Shown here in pieces: positions 36,247 through 50,500 of a stretch of DNA of 64,000 nucleotides. The notes beneath the pieces were generated by a model that did not search any database, was not told the DNA's origin, and was given only the letters and a program-made list of their open reading frames with translations. Origin of the DNA: Cladorhizidae sp. MBARI D1340-BT2 (lineage: Eukaryota > Porifera > Demospongiae > Poecilosclerida > Cladorhizidae); contig JAQNBH010000002.1 of the NCBI GenBank assembly GCA_028752905.1, positions 27,325,932 through 27,389,931 of the forward strand, given 5' to 3'. Position numbers and translations under genes: made by a program. Each line of letters starts with the position of its first letter. Position 1 is the first letter of the stretch.

Positions 36247-39200
36247 ACTTAGAGTACTCAACATTTTGGCACGTACAAAAGACAGATAATTAGAAGGGCT
36301 ATCCGGTGATATAAAAAGTATCTTTTTGGGGTAAAGTGTAGAAATGTTATGAGCTTCACGGCAAAAAAACAAGATTTTCGGGGGGGAAATGAGAAACATA
36401 TAGACCAAATTAGGGCAAATATCAAGAACATGTTTAGCATCAAGTAAGAGTACAATTCATAACTGCCCTAATTAACAAGACCAAAGTCCCAGATTTTGTC
36501 AACTGATAGAGAAGGCCCTTATCTGCAACATGTGAACAGATTATCAATAAATGTAGTGGTTTTTCACTGGCAGGCCACCGCTTTGGCAACTGGAAAACGC
36601 CAGGAAAAATCACAAACCTTACCACTTCAAATCACCATAACTTGCTAATACTTAGAGTACTTAAAATTTTGGCACGTACAAAAGACAGATAATTAGAAGG
36701 GCTATCCGGTGATATAAAAATTATCTTTTTTGGGTAAAGTGTAGAAAAGTTATGAGCTTCACGGCAAAAAAACAAGATTTTCGGGGGGAAAATGAGAAAC
36801 ATATAGACCAAATTAGGGCAAATATCAAGAACATGTTTAGCATCAAGTAAGAGTACAATTCATAACTGCCCTAATTAACAAGACCAAAGTCCCAGATTTT
36901 GTCAACTGATAGAGAAGGCCCTTATCTGCAACATGTGAACAGATTATCAATAAATGTAGTGGTTTTTCACTGGCAGGCCACCGCTTTGGCAACTTGAAAA
37001 CGCCAGGAAAAATCCCAAACCTTACCACTTCAAATCACCATAACTTGCTAATACTTAGAGTACTTAAAATTTTGGCACGTACAAAAGACAGATAATTAGA
37101 AGAGCTATCCAGTAATATAAAAATTATCTTTTTTAGGAAAAGTGTAGAAAAGTTATGAGCTTCACGGCAAAAAAACAAGATTTTCGGGGGGAAAATGAGA
37201 AACATATAGACCAAATTAGGGCAAATATCAAGAACATGTTTAGCATCAAGTAAGAGTACAATTCATAACTGCCCTAATTAACAAGACCAAAGTCCCAGAT
37301 TTTGTCAACTGATAGAGAAGGCCCTTATCTGCAACATGTGAACAGATTATCAATAAATGTAGTGGTTTTTCACTGGTAGGCCACCGCTTTGGCAACTGGA
37401 AAACGCCAGGAAAAATCCCAAACCTTACCACTTCAAATCACCATAACTTGCTAATACTTAGAGTACTCAACATTTTGGCACGTACAAAAGACAGATAATT
37501 AGAAGAGCTATCCAGTGATATAAAAATTATCTTTTTTGGGTAAAGTGTAGAAAAGTTATGAGCTTCACGGCAAAAAAACAAGATTTTCGGGGGGAAAATG
37601 AGAAACATATAGACCAAATTAGGGCAAATATCAAGAACATGTTTAGCATCAAGTAAGAGTACAATTCATAACTGCCCTAATTAACAAGACCAAAGTCCCA
37701 GATTTTGTCAACTGATAGAGAAGGCCCTTATCTGCAACATGTGAACAGATTATCAATAAATGTAGTGGTTTTTCACTGGCAGGCCACCGCTTTGGCAACT
37801 GGAAAACGCCAGGAAAAATCCCAAACCTTACCACTTCAAATCACCATAACTTGCTAATAATTAGAGTACTCAAAATTTTGGCACGTACAAAAGACAGATA
37901 ATTAGAAGGGCTATCCGATGATATAAAAATTATCTTTTTTGGGTAAAGTGTAGAAAAGTTATGAGCTTCACGGCAAAAAAACAAGATTTTCGGGGGGAAA
38001 ATGAGAAACATATAGACCAAATTAGGGCAAATATCAAGAACATGTTTAGCATCAAGTAAGATTACAATTCATAACTGCCCTAATTAACAAGACCAAAGTC
38101 CCAGATTTTGTCAACTGATAGAGAAGGCCCTTATCTGCAACATGTGAACAGATTATCAATAAATGTAGTGGTTTTTCACTGGCAGGCCACCGCTTTGGCA
38201 ACTGGAAAACGCCAGGAAAAATCCCAAACCTTACCACTTCAAATCACCATAACTTACTAATACTTAGAGTATTCAAAATTTTGGCACGTACAAAAGACAG
38301 ATAATTAGAAGAGCTATCCGGTGATATAAAAATTATCTTTTTTGGGTAAAGTGTAGAAAAGTTATGAGCTTCACGGCAAAAAAACAAGATTTTCGGGGGG
38401 AAAATGAGAAACATATAGACCAAATTAGGGCAAATATCAAGAACATGTTTAGCATCAAGTAAGAGTACAATTCATAACTGCCCTAATTAACAAGACCAAA
38501 GTCCCAGATTTTGTCAACTGATAGAGAAGGCCCTTATCTGCAACATGTGAACAGATTATCAATAAATGTAGTGGTTTTTCACTGGCAGGCCACCGCTTTG
38601 GCAACTGGAAAACGCCAGGAAAAATCACAAACCTTACCACTTCAAATCACCATAACTTGCTAATACTTAGAGTACTCAACATTTTGGCACGTACAAAAGA
38701 CAGATAATTAGAAGAGCTATCCAGTGATATAAAAATTATCTTTTTGGGGTAAAGTGTAGAAAAGTTATGAGCTTCACGGCAAAAAAACAAGATTTTCGGG
38801 GGGGAAATGAGAAACATATAGACCAAATTAGGGCAAATATCAAGAACATGTTTAGCATCAAGTAAGAGTACAATTCATAACTGCCCTAATTAACAAGACC
38901 AAAGTCCCAGATTTTGTCAACTGATAGAGAAGGCCCTTATCTGCAACATGTGAACAGATTATCAATAAATGTAGTGGTTTTTCACTGGCAGGCCACCGCT
39001 TTGGCAACTGGAAAACGCCAGGAAAAATCCCAAACCTTACCACTTCAAATCACCATAACTTGCTAATAATTAGAGTACTCAAAATTTTGGCACATACAAA
39101 AGACAGATAATTAGAAGGGCTATCCGATGATATAAAAATTATCTTTTTTGGGTAAAGTGTAGAAAAGTTATGAGCTTCACGGCAAAAAAACAAGATTTTC

Positions 39201-42200
39201 GGGGGGAAAATGAGAAACATATAGACCAAATTAGGGCAAATATCAAGAACATGTTTAGCATCAAGTAAGATTACAATTCATAACTGCCCTAATTAACAAG
39301 ACCAAAGTCCCAGATTTTGTCAACTGATAGAGAAGGCCCTTATCTGCAACATGTGAACAGATTATCAATAAATGTAGTGGTTTTTCACTGGCAGGCCACC
39401 GCTTTGGCAACTGGAAAACGCCAGGAAAAATCCCAAACCTTACCACTTCAAATCACCATAACTTGCTAATAATTAGAGTACTCAAAATTTTGGCACATAC
39501 AAAAGACAGATAATTAGAAGGGCTATCCGATGATATAAAAATTATCTTTTTTGGGTAAAGTGTAGAAAAGTTATGAGCTTCACGGCAAAAAAACAAGATT
39601 TTCGGGGGGAAAATGAGAAACATATAGACCAAATTAGGGCAAATATCAAGAACATGTTTAGCATCAAGTAAGATTACAATTCATAACTGCCCTAATTAAC
39701 AAGACCAAAGTCCCAGATTTTGTCAACTGATAGAGAAGGCCCTTATCTGCAACATGTGAACAGATTATCAATAAATGTAGTGGTTTTTCACTGGCAGGCC
39801 ACCGCTTTGGCAACTGGAAAACGCCAGGAAAAATCCCAAACCTTACCACTTCAAATCACCATAACTTGCTAATACTTAGAGTATTCAAAATTTTGGCACG
39901 TACAAAAGACAGATAATTAGAAGAGCTATCCGGTGATATAAAAATTATCTTTTTTGGGTAAAGTGTAGAAAAGTTATGAGCTTCACGGCAAAAAAACAAG
40001 ATTTTCGGGGGGAAAATGAGAAACATATAGACCAAATTAGGGCAAATATCAAGAACATGTTTAGCATCAAGTAAGATTACAATTCATAACTGCCCTAATT
40101 AACAAGACCAAAGTCCCAGATTTTGTCAACTGATAGAGAAGGCCCTTATCTGCAACATGTGAACAGATTATCAATAAATGTAGTGGTTTTTCACTGGCAG
40201 GCCACCGCTTTGGCAACTGGAAAACGCCAGGAAAAATCCCAAACCTTACCACTTCAAATCACCATAACTTGCTAATACTTAGAGTATTCAAAATTTTGGC
40301 ACGTACAAAAGACAGATAATTAGAAGAGCTATCCGGTGATATAAAAATTATCTTTTTTGGGTAAAGTGTAGAAAAGTTATGAGCTTCACGGCAAAAAAAC
40401 AAGATTTTCGGGGGGAAAATGAGAAACATATAGACCAAATTAGGGCAAATATCAAGAACATGTTTAGCATCAAGTAAGATTACAATTCATAACTGCCCTA
40501 ATTAACAAGACCAAAGTCCCAGATTTTGTCAACTGATAGAGAAGGCCCTTATCTGCAACATGTGAACAGATTATCAATAAATGTAGTGGTTTTTCACTGG
40601 CAGGCCACCGCTTTGGCAACTGGAAAACGCCAGGAAAAATCCCAAACCTTACCACTTCAAATCACCATAACTTGCTAATACTTAGAGTATTCAAAATTTT
40701 GGCACGTACAAAAGACAGATAATTAGAAGAGCTATCCGGTGATATAAAAATTATCTTTTTTGGGTAAAGTGTAGAAAGTTATGAGCTTCACGGCAAAAAA
40801 ACAAGATTTTCGGGGGGAAAATGAGAAACATATAGACCAAATTAGGGCAAATATCAAGAACATGTTTAGCATCAAGTAAGAGTACAATTCATAACTGCCC
40901 TAATTAACAAGACCAAAGTCCCAGATTTTGTCAACTGATAGAGAAGGCCCTTATCTGCAACATGTGAACAGATTATCAATAAATGTAGTGGTTTTTCACT
41001 GGCAGGCCACCGCTTTGGCAACTGGAAAACGCCAGGAAAAATCCCAAACCTTACCACTTCAAATCACCATAACTTCCTAATACTTAGAGTACTCAACATT
41101 TTGGCACGTACAAAAGACAGATAATTAGAAAGGCTATCCGGTGATATAAAAAGTATCTTTTTGGGGTAAAGTGTAGAAATGTTATGAGCTTCACGGCAAA
41201 AAAACAAGATTTTCGGGGGGAAAATGAGAAACATATAGACCAAATTAGGGCAAATATCAAGAACATGTTTAGCATCAAGTAAGAGTACAATTCATAACTG
41301 CCCTAATTAACAAGACCAAAGTCCCAGATTTTGTCAACTGATAGAGAAGGCCCTTATCTGCAACATGTGAACAGATTATCAATAAATGTAGTGGTTTTTC
41401 ACTGGCAGGCCACCGCTTTGGCAACTGGAAAACGCCAGGAAAAATCACAAACCTTACCACTTCAAATCACCATAACTTGCTAATACTTAGAGTACTCAAC
41501 ATTTTGGCACGTACAAAAGACAGATAATTAGAAGAGCTATCCAGTGATATAAAAATTATCTTTTTTGGGTAAAGTGTAGAAAAGTTATGAGCTTCACGGC
41601 AAAAAAACAAGATTTTCGGGGGGGAAATGAGAAACATATAGACCAAATTAGGGCAAATATCAAGAACATGTTTAGCATCAAGTAAGAGTACAATTCATAA
41701 CTGCCCTAATTAACAAGACCAAAGTCCCAGATTTTGTCAACTGATAGAGAAGGCCCTTATCTGCAACATGTGAACAGATTATCAATAAATGTAGTGGTTT
41801 TTCACTGGCAGGCCACCGCTTTGGCAACTGGAAAACGCCAGGAAAAATCCCAAACCTTACCACTTCAAATCACCATAACTTGCTAATAATTAGAGTACTC
41901 AAAATTTTGGCACGTACAAAAGACAGATAATTAGAAGGGCTATCCGATGATATAAAAATTATCTTTTTTGGGTAAAGTGTAGAAAAGTTATGAGCTTCAC
42001 GGCAAAAAAACAAGATTTTCGGGGGGAAAATGAGAAACATATAGACCAAATTAGGGCAAATATCAAGAACATGTTTAGCATCAAGTAAGATTACAATTCA
42101 TAACTGCCCTAATTAACAAGACCAAAGTCCCAGATTTTGTCAACTGATAGAGAAGGCCCTTATCTGCAACATGTGAACAGATTATCAATAAATGTAGTGG

Positions 42201-43096
42201 TTTTTCACTGGCAGGCCACCGCTTTGGCAACTGGAAAACGCCAGGAAAAATCCCAAACCTTACCACTTCAAATCACCATAACTTGCTAATACTTAGAGTA
42301 TTCAAAATTTTGGCACGTACAAAAGACAGATAATTAGAAGAGCTATCCGGTGATATAAAAATTATCTTTTTTGGGTAAAGTGTAGAAAAGTTATGAGCTT
42401 CACGGCAAAAAAACAAGATTTTCGGGGGGGAAATGAGAAACATATAGACCAAATTAGGGCAAATATCAAGAACATGTTTAGCATCAAGTAAGATTACAAT
42501 TCATAACTGCCCTAATTAACAAGACCAAAGTCCCAGATTTTGTCAACTGATAGAGAAGGCCCTTATCTGCAACATGTGAACAGATTATCAATAAATGTAG
42601 TGGTTTTTCACTGGCAGGCCACCGCTTTGGCAACTGGAAAACGCCAGGAAAAATCTCAAACCTTACCACTTCAAATCACCATAACTTGCTAATACTTAGA
42701 GTATTCAAAATTTTGGCACGTACAAAAGACAGATAATTAGAAGAGCTATCCGGTGATATAAAAATTATCTTTTTTGGGTAAAGTGTAGAAAAGTTATGAG
42801 CTTCACGGCAAAAAAACAAGATTTTCGGGGGGAAAATGAGAAACATATAGACCAAATTAGGGCAAATATCAAGAACATGTTTAGCATCAAGTAAGAGTAC
42901 AATTCATAACTGCCCTAATTAACAAGACCAAAGTCCCAGATTTTGTCAACTGATAGAGAAGGCCCTTATCTGCAACATGTGAACAGATTATCAATAAATG
43001 TAGTGGTTTTTCACTGGCAGGCCACCGCTTTGGCAACTGGAAAACGCCAGGAAAAATCCCAAACCTTACCACTTCAAATCACCATAACTTCCTAAT
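36247..43096. repeat. N-A-B-C-D cassette domain with variable A and B copy number
   Basis: After D, E and an F-like unit (36247, 36650, 37053) the order is N A B, N A A B B C D, N A B C (units 37456-38664, 38665-41484 and 41485-43096). A units here are of two kinds, with cacatac (39068, 39471) or cacgtac (37859, 41888). The C unit starting 40680 is 402 bp because gtagaaaagtt lost one A at about 40775-40777. The B unit at 42291 is unusual in having G7 and atctca. Confidence 0.82.
37053..37455. repeat. Mosaic unit: F-type left part without the F deletion
   Basis: The left part carries the F markers acttaaaat, ccagtaat and taggaaa, but the right part has the full aaggccctt and the rare ctggtagg at about 37376. 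Similar F-left units lacking the deletion start at 44708 and 49140, and both of those end with atcaca. The F deletion and the F left markers are otherwise fully linked, so these units are best read as exchange or conversion products inside one unit, or as the state before the deletion. Confidence 0.75.
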
Positions 43097-43499
43097 ACTT
43101 AGAGTACTCAACATTTTGGCACGTACAAAAGACAGATAATTAGAAGGGCTATCCGGTGATATAAAAATTATCTTTTTTGGGTAAAGTGTACAAAAGTTAT
43201 GAGCTTCACGGCAAAAAAACAAGATTTTCGGGGGGGAAATGAGAAACATATAGACCAAATTAGGGCAAATATCAAGAACATGTTTAGCATCAAGTAAGAG
43301 TACAATTCATAACTGCCCTAATTAACAAGACCAAAGTCCCAGATTTTGTCAACTGATAGAGAAGGCCCTTATCTGCAACATGTGAACAGATTATCAATAA
43401 ATGTAGTGGTTTTTCACTGGCAGGCCACCGCTTTGGCAACTTGAAAACGCCAGGAAAAATCCCAAACCTTACCACTTCAAATCACCATAACTTGCTAAT
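43097..43499. repeat. Hybrid unit: D-like start, E-like end
   Basis: The unit is preceded by cttcct and begins actcaacat as D units do. From the middle on it has the E markers (ttttttgggt, G7, caacttg). It also has the private gtacaaaag at 43191 shared with the pure E unit at 47529. A switch of template between positions 16 and about 72 of the unit would produce it. Confidence 0.75.
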
Positions 43500-46400
43500 A
43501 CTTAGAGTACTTAAAATTTTGGCACGTACAAAAGACAGATAATTAGAAGAGCTATCCAGTAATATAAAAATTATCTTTTTTAGGAAAAGTGTAGAAAAGT
43601 TATGAGCTTCACGGCAAAAAAACAAGATTTTCGGGGGGAAAATGAGAAACATATAGACCAAATTAGGGCAAATATCAAGAACATGTTTAGCATCAAGTAA
43701 GAGTACAATTCATAACTGCCCTAATTAACAAGACCAAAGTCCCAGATTTTGTCAACTGATAGAGAAGGCCTTATCTGCAACATGTGAACAGATTATCAAT
43801 AAATGTAGTGGTTTTTCACTGGCAGGCCACCGCTTTGGCAACTGGAAAACGCCAGGAAAAATCCCAAACCTTACCACTTCAAATCACCATAACTTCCTAA
43901 TACTTAGAGTACTCAACATTTTGGCACGTACAAAAGACAGATAATTAGAAGGGCTATCCGGTGATATAAAAAGTATCTTTTTGGGGTAAAGTGTAGAAAT
44001 GTTATGAGCTTCACGGCAAAAAAACAAGATTTTCGGGGGGAAAATGAGAAACATATAGACCAAATTAGGGCAAATATCAAGAACATGTTTAGCATCAAGT
44101 AAGAGTACAATTCATAACTGCCCTAATTAACAAGACCAAAGTCCCAGATTTTGTCAACTGATAGAGAAGGCCCTTATCTGCAACATGTGAACAGATTATC
44201 AATAAATGTAGTGGTTTTTCACTGGCAGGCCACCGCTTTGGCAACTGGAAAACGCCAGGAAAAATCACAAACCTTACCACTTCAAATCACCATAACTTGC
44301 TAATACTTAGAGTACTTAAAATTTTGGCACGTACAAAAGACAGATAATTAGAAGGGCTATCCGGTGATATAAAAATTATCTTTTTTGGGTAAAGTGTAGA
44401 AAAGTTATGAGCTTCACGGCAAAAAAACAAGATTTTCGGGGGGGAAATGAGAAACATATAGACCAAATTAGGGCAAATATCAAGAACATGTTTAGCATCA
44501 AGTAAGAGTACAATTCATAACTGCCCTAATTAACAAGACCAAAGTCCCAGATTTTGTCAACTGATAGAGAAGGCCCTTATCTGCAACATGTGAACAGATT
44601 ATCAATAAATGTAGTGGTTTTTCACTGGCAGGCCACCGCTTTGGCAACTTGAAAACGCCAGGAAAAATCCCAAACCTTACCACTTCAAATCACCATAACT
44701 TGCTAATACTTAGAGTACTTAAAATTTTGGCACGTACAAAAGACAGATAATTAGAAGAGCTATCCAGTAATATAAAAATTATCTTTTTTAGGAAAAGTGT
44801 AGAAAAGTTATGAGCTTCACGGCAAAAAAACAAGATTTTCGGGGGGAAAATGAGAAACATATAGACCAAATTAGGGCAAATATCAAGAACATGTTTAGCA
44901 TCAAGTAAGAGTACAATTCATAACTGCCCTAATTAACAAGACCAAAGTCCCAGATTTTGTCAACTGATAGAGAAGGCCCTTATCTGCAACATGTGAACAG
45001 ATTATCAATAAATGTAGTGGTTTTTCACTGGCAGGCCACCGCTTTGGCAACTGGAAAACGCCAGGAAAAATCACAAACCTTACCACTTCAAATCACCATA
45101 ACTTGCTAATACTTAGAGTACTCAACATTTTGGCACGTACAAAAGACAGATAATTAGAAGAGCTATCCAGTGATATAAAAATTATCTTTTTGGGGTAAAG
45201 TGTAGAAAAGTTATGAGCTTCACGGCAAAAAAACAAGATTTTCGGGGGGGAAATGAGAAACATATAGACCAAATTAGGGCAAATATCAAGAACATGTTTA
45301 GCATCAAGTAAGAGTACAATTCATAACTGCCCTAATTAACAAGACCAAAGTCCCAGATTTTGTCAACTGATAGAGAAGGCCCTTATCTGCAACATGTGAA
45401 CAGATTATCAATAAATGTAGTGGTTTTTCACTGGCAGGCCACCGCTTTGGCAACTGGAAAACGCCAGGAAAAATCCCAAACCTTACCACTTCAAATCACC
45501 ATAACTTGCTAATAATTAGAGTACTCAAAATTTTGGCACATACAAAAGACAGATAATTAGAAGGGCTATCCGATGATATAAAAATTATCTTTTTTGGGTA
45601 AAGTGTAGAAAAGTTATGAGCTTCACGGCAAAAAAACAAGATTTTCGGGGGGAAAATGAGAAACATATAGACCAAATTAGGGCAAATATCAAGAACATGT
45701 TTAGCATCAAGTAAGATTACAATTCATAACTGCCCTAATTAACAAGACCAAAGTCCCAGATTTTGTCAACTGATAGAGAAGGCCCTTATCTGCAACATGT
45801 GAACAGATTATCAATAAATGTAGTGGTTTTTCACTGGCAGGCCACCGCTTTGGCAACTGGAAAACGCCAGGAAAAATCCCAAACCTTACCACTTCAAATC
45901 ACCATAACTTGCTAATAATTAGAGTACTCAAAATTTTGGCACATACAAAAGACAGATAATTAGAAGGGCTATCCGATGATATAAAAATTATCTTTTTTGG
46001 GTAAAGTGTAGAAAAGTTATGAGCTTCACGGCAAAAAAACAAGATTTTCGGGGGGAAAATGAGAAACATATAGACCAAATTAGGGCAAATATCAAGAACA
46101 TGTTTAGCATCAAGTAAGATTACAATTCATAACTGCCCTAATTAACAAGACCAAAGTCCCAGATTTTGTCAACTGATAGAGAAGGCCCTTATCTGCAACA
46201 TGTGAACAGATTATCAATAAATGTAGTGGTTTTTCACTGGCAGGCCACCGCTTTGGCAACTGGAAAACGCCAGGAAAAATCCCAAACCTTACCACTTCAA
46301 ATCACCATAACTTGCTAATACTTAGAGTATTCAAAATTTTGGCACGTACAAAAGACAGATAATTAGAAGAGCTATCCGGTGATATAAAAATTATCTTTTT

Positions 46401-47528
46401 TGGGTAAAGTGTAGAAAAGTTATGAGCTTCACGGCAAAAAAACAAGATTTTCGGGGGGAAAATGAGAAACATATAGACCAAATTAGGGCAAATATCAAGA
46501 ACATGTTTAGCATCAAGTAAGATTACAATTCATAACTGCCCTAATTAACAAGACCAAAGTCCCAGATTTTGTCAACTGATAGAGAAGGCCCTTATCTGCA
46601 ACATGTGAACAGATTATCAATAAATGTAGTGGTTTTTCACTGGCAGGCCACCGCTTTGGCAACTGGAAAACGCCAGGAAAAATCCCAAACCTTACCACTT
46701 CAAATCACCATAACTTGCTAATACTTAGAGTATTCAAAATTTTGGCACGTACAAAAGACAGATAATTAGAAGAGCTATCCGGTGATATAAAAATTATCTT
46801 TTTTGGGTAAAGTGTAGAAAAGTTATGAGCTTCACGGCAAAAAAACAAGATTTTCGGGGGGAAAATGAGAAACATATAGACCAAATTAGGGCAAATATCA
46901 AGAACATGTTTAGCATCAAGTAAGAGTACAATTCATAACTGCCCTAATTAACAAGACCAAAGTCCCAGATTTTGTCAACTGATAGAGAAGGCCCTTATCT
47001 GCAACATGTGAACAGATTATCAATAAATGTAGTGGTTTTTCACTGGCAGGCCACCGCTTTGGCAACTGGAAAACGCCAGGAAAAATCCCAAACCTTACCA
47101 CTTCAAATCACCATAACTTCCTAATACTTAGAGTACTCAACATTTTGGCACGTACAAAAGACAGATAATTAGAAGGGCTATCCGGTGATATAAAAAGTAT
47201 CTTTTTGGGGTAAAGTGTAGAAATGTTATGAGCTTCACGGCAAAAAAACAAGATTTTCGGGGGGAAAATGAGAAACATATAGACCAAATTAGGGCAAATA
47301 TCAAGAACATGTTTAGCATCAAGTAAGAGTACAATTCATAACTGCCCTAATTAACAAGACCAAAGTCCCAGATTTTGTCAACTGATAGAGAAGGCCCTTA
47401 TCTGCAACATGTGAACAGATTATCAATAAATGTAGTGGTTTTTCACTGGCAGGCCACCGCTTTGGCAACTGGAAAACGCCAGGAAAAATCACAAACCTTA
47501 CCACTTCAAATCACCATAACTTGCTAAT
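43097..47528. repeat. 11-unit higher-order repeat, 4432 bp
   Basis: The order is E (hybrid), F, D, E, F without deletion, N, A, A, B, C, D. The next 10 units (47529-51557) repeat it with one A fewer. A rare change, gtacaaaag for gtagaaaag, marks the first unit of both (43191 and 47623, offset 4432) and occurs nowhere else that I saw. Confidence 0.88.
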
Positions 47529-50500
47529 ACTTAGAGTACTTAAAATTTTGGCACGTACAAAAGACAGATAATTAGAAGGGCTATCCGGTGATATAAAAAT
47601 TATCTTTTTTGGGTAAAGTGTACAAAAGTTATGAGCTTCACGGCAAAAAAACAAGATTTTCGGGGGGGAAATGAGAAACATATAGACCAAATTAGGGCAA
47701 ATATCAAGAACATGTTTAGCATCAAGTAAGAGTACAATTCATAACTGCCCTAATTAACAAGACCAAAGTCCCAGATTTTGTCAACTGATAGAGAAGGCCC
47801 TTATCTGCAACATGTGAACAGATTATCAATAAATGTAGTGGTTTTTCACTGGCAGGCCACCGCTTTGGCAACTTGAAAACGCCAGGAAAAATCCCAAACC
47901 TTACCACTTCAAATCACCATAACTTGCTAATACTTAGAGTACTTAAAATTTTGGCACGTACAAAAGACAGATAATTAGAAGAGCTATCCAGTAATATAAA
48001 AATTATCTTTTTTAGGAAAAGTGTAGAAAAGTTATGAGCTTCACGGCAAAAAAACAAGATTTTCGGGGGGAAAATGAGAAACATATAGACCAAATTAGGG
48101 CAAATATCAAGAACATGTTTAGCATCAAGTAAGAGTACAATTCATAACTGCCCTAATTAACAAGACCAAAGTCCCAGATTTTGTCAACTGATAGAGAAGG
48201 CCTTATCTGCAACATGTGAACAGATTATCAATAAATGTAGTGGTTTTTCACTGGCAGGCCACCGCTTTGGCAACTGGAAAACGCCAGGAAAAATCCCAAA
48301 CCTTACCACTTCAAATCACCATAACTTCCTAATACTTAGAGTACTCAACATTTTGGCACGTACAAAAGACAGATAATTAGAAGGGCTATCCGGTGATATA
48401 AAAAGTATCTTTTTGGGGTAAAGTGTAGAAATGTTATGAGCTTCACGGCAAAAAAACAAGATTTTCGGGGGGAAAATGAGAAACATATAGACCAAATTAG
48501 GGCAAATATCAAGAACATGTTTAGCATCAAGTAAGAGTACAATTCATAACTGCCCTAATTAACAAGACCAAAGTCCCAGATTTTGTCAACTGATAGAGAA
48601 GGCCCTTATCTGCAACATGTGAACAGATTATCAATAAATGTAGTGGTTTTTCACTGGCAGGCCACCGCTTTGGCAACTGGAAAACGCCAGGAAAAATCAC
48701 AAACCTTACCACTTCAAATCACCATAACTTGCTAATACTTAGAGTACTTAAAATTTTGGCACGTACAAAAGACAGATAATTAGAAGGGCTATCCGGTGAT
48801 ATAAAAATTATCTTTTTTGGGTAAAGTGTAGAAAAGTTATGAGCTTCACGGCAAAAAAACAAGATTTTCGGGGGGGAAATGAGAAACATATAGACCAAAT
48901 TAGGGCAAATATCAAGAACATGTTTAGCATCAAGTAAGAGTACAATTCATAACTGCCCTAATTAACAAGACCAAAGTCCCAGATTTTGTCAACTGATAGA
49001 GAAGGCCCTTATCTGCAACATGTGAACAGATTATCAATAAATGTAGTGGTTTTTCACTGGCAGGCCACCGCTTTGGCAACTGGAAAACGCCAGGAAAAAT
49101 CCCAAACCTTACCACTTCAAATCACCATAACTTGCTAATACTTAGAGTACTTAAAATTTTGGCACGTACAAAAGACAGATAATTAGAAGAGCTATCCAGT
49201 AATATAAAAATTATCTTTTTTAGGAAAAGTGTAGAAAAGTTATGAGCTTCACGGCAAAAAAACAAGATTTTCGGGGGGAAAATGAGAAACATATAGACCA
49301 AATTAGGGCAAATATCAAGAACATGTTTAGCATCAAGTAAGAGTACAATTCATAACTGCCCTAATTAACAAGACCAAAGTCCCAGATTTTGTCAACTGAT
49401 AGAGAAGGCCCTTATCTGCAACATGTGAACAGATTATCAATAAATGTAGTGGTTTTTCACTGGCAGGCCACCGCTTTGGCAACTGGAAAACGCCAGGAAA
49501 AATCACAAACCTTACCACTTCAAATCACCATAACTTGCTAATACTTAGAGTACTCAACATTTTGGCACGTACAAAAGACAGATAATTAGAAGAGCTATCC
49601 AGTGATATAAAAATTATCTTTTTGGGGTAAAGTGTAGAAAAGTTATGAGCTTCACGGCAAAAAAACAAGATTTTCGGGGGGGAAATGAGAAACATATAGA
49701 CCAAATTAGGGCAAATATCAAGAACATGTTTAGCATCAAGTAAGAGTACAATTCATAACTGCCCTAATTAACAAGACCAAAGTCCCAGATTTTGTCAACT
49801 GATAGAGAAGGCCCTTATCTGCAACATGTGAACAGATTATCAATAAATGTAGTGGTTTTTCACTGGCAGGCCACCGCTTTGGCAACTGGAAAACGCCAGG
49901 AAAAATCCCAAACCTTACCACTTCAAATCACCATAACTTGCTAATAATTAGAGTACTCAAAATTTTGGCACATACAAAAGACAGATAATTAGAAGGGCTA
50001 TCCGATGATATAAAAATTATCTTTTTTGGGTAAAGTGTAGAAAAGTTATGAGCTTCACGGCAAAAAAACAAGATTTTCGGGGGGAAAATGAGAAACATAT
50101 AGACCAAATTAGGGCAAATATCAAGAACATGTTTAGCATCAAGTAAGATTACAATTCATAACTGCCCTAATTAACAAGACCAAAGTCCCAGATTTTGTCA
50201 ACTGATAGAGAAGGCCCTTATCTGCAACATGTGAACAGATTATCAATAAATGTAGTGGTTTTTCACTGGCAGGCCACCGCTTTGGCAACTGGAAAACGCC
50301 AGGAAAAATCCCAAACCTTACCACTTCAAATCACCATAACTTGCTAATACTTAGAGTATTCAAAATTTTGGCACGTACAAAAGACAGATAATTAGAAGAG
50401 CTATCCGGTGATATAAAAATTATCTTTTTTGGGTAAAGTGTAGAAAAGTTATGAGCTTCACGGCAAAAAAACAAGATTTTCGGGGGGAAAATGAGAAACA

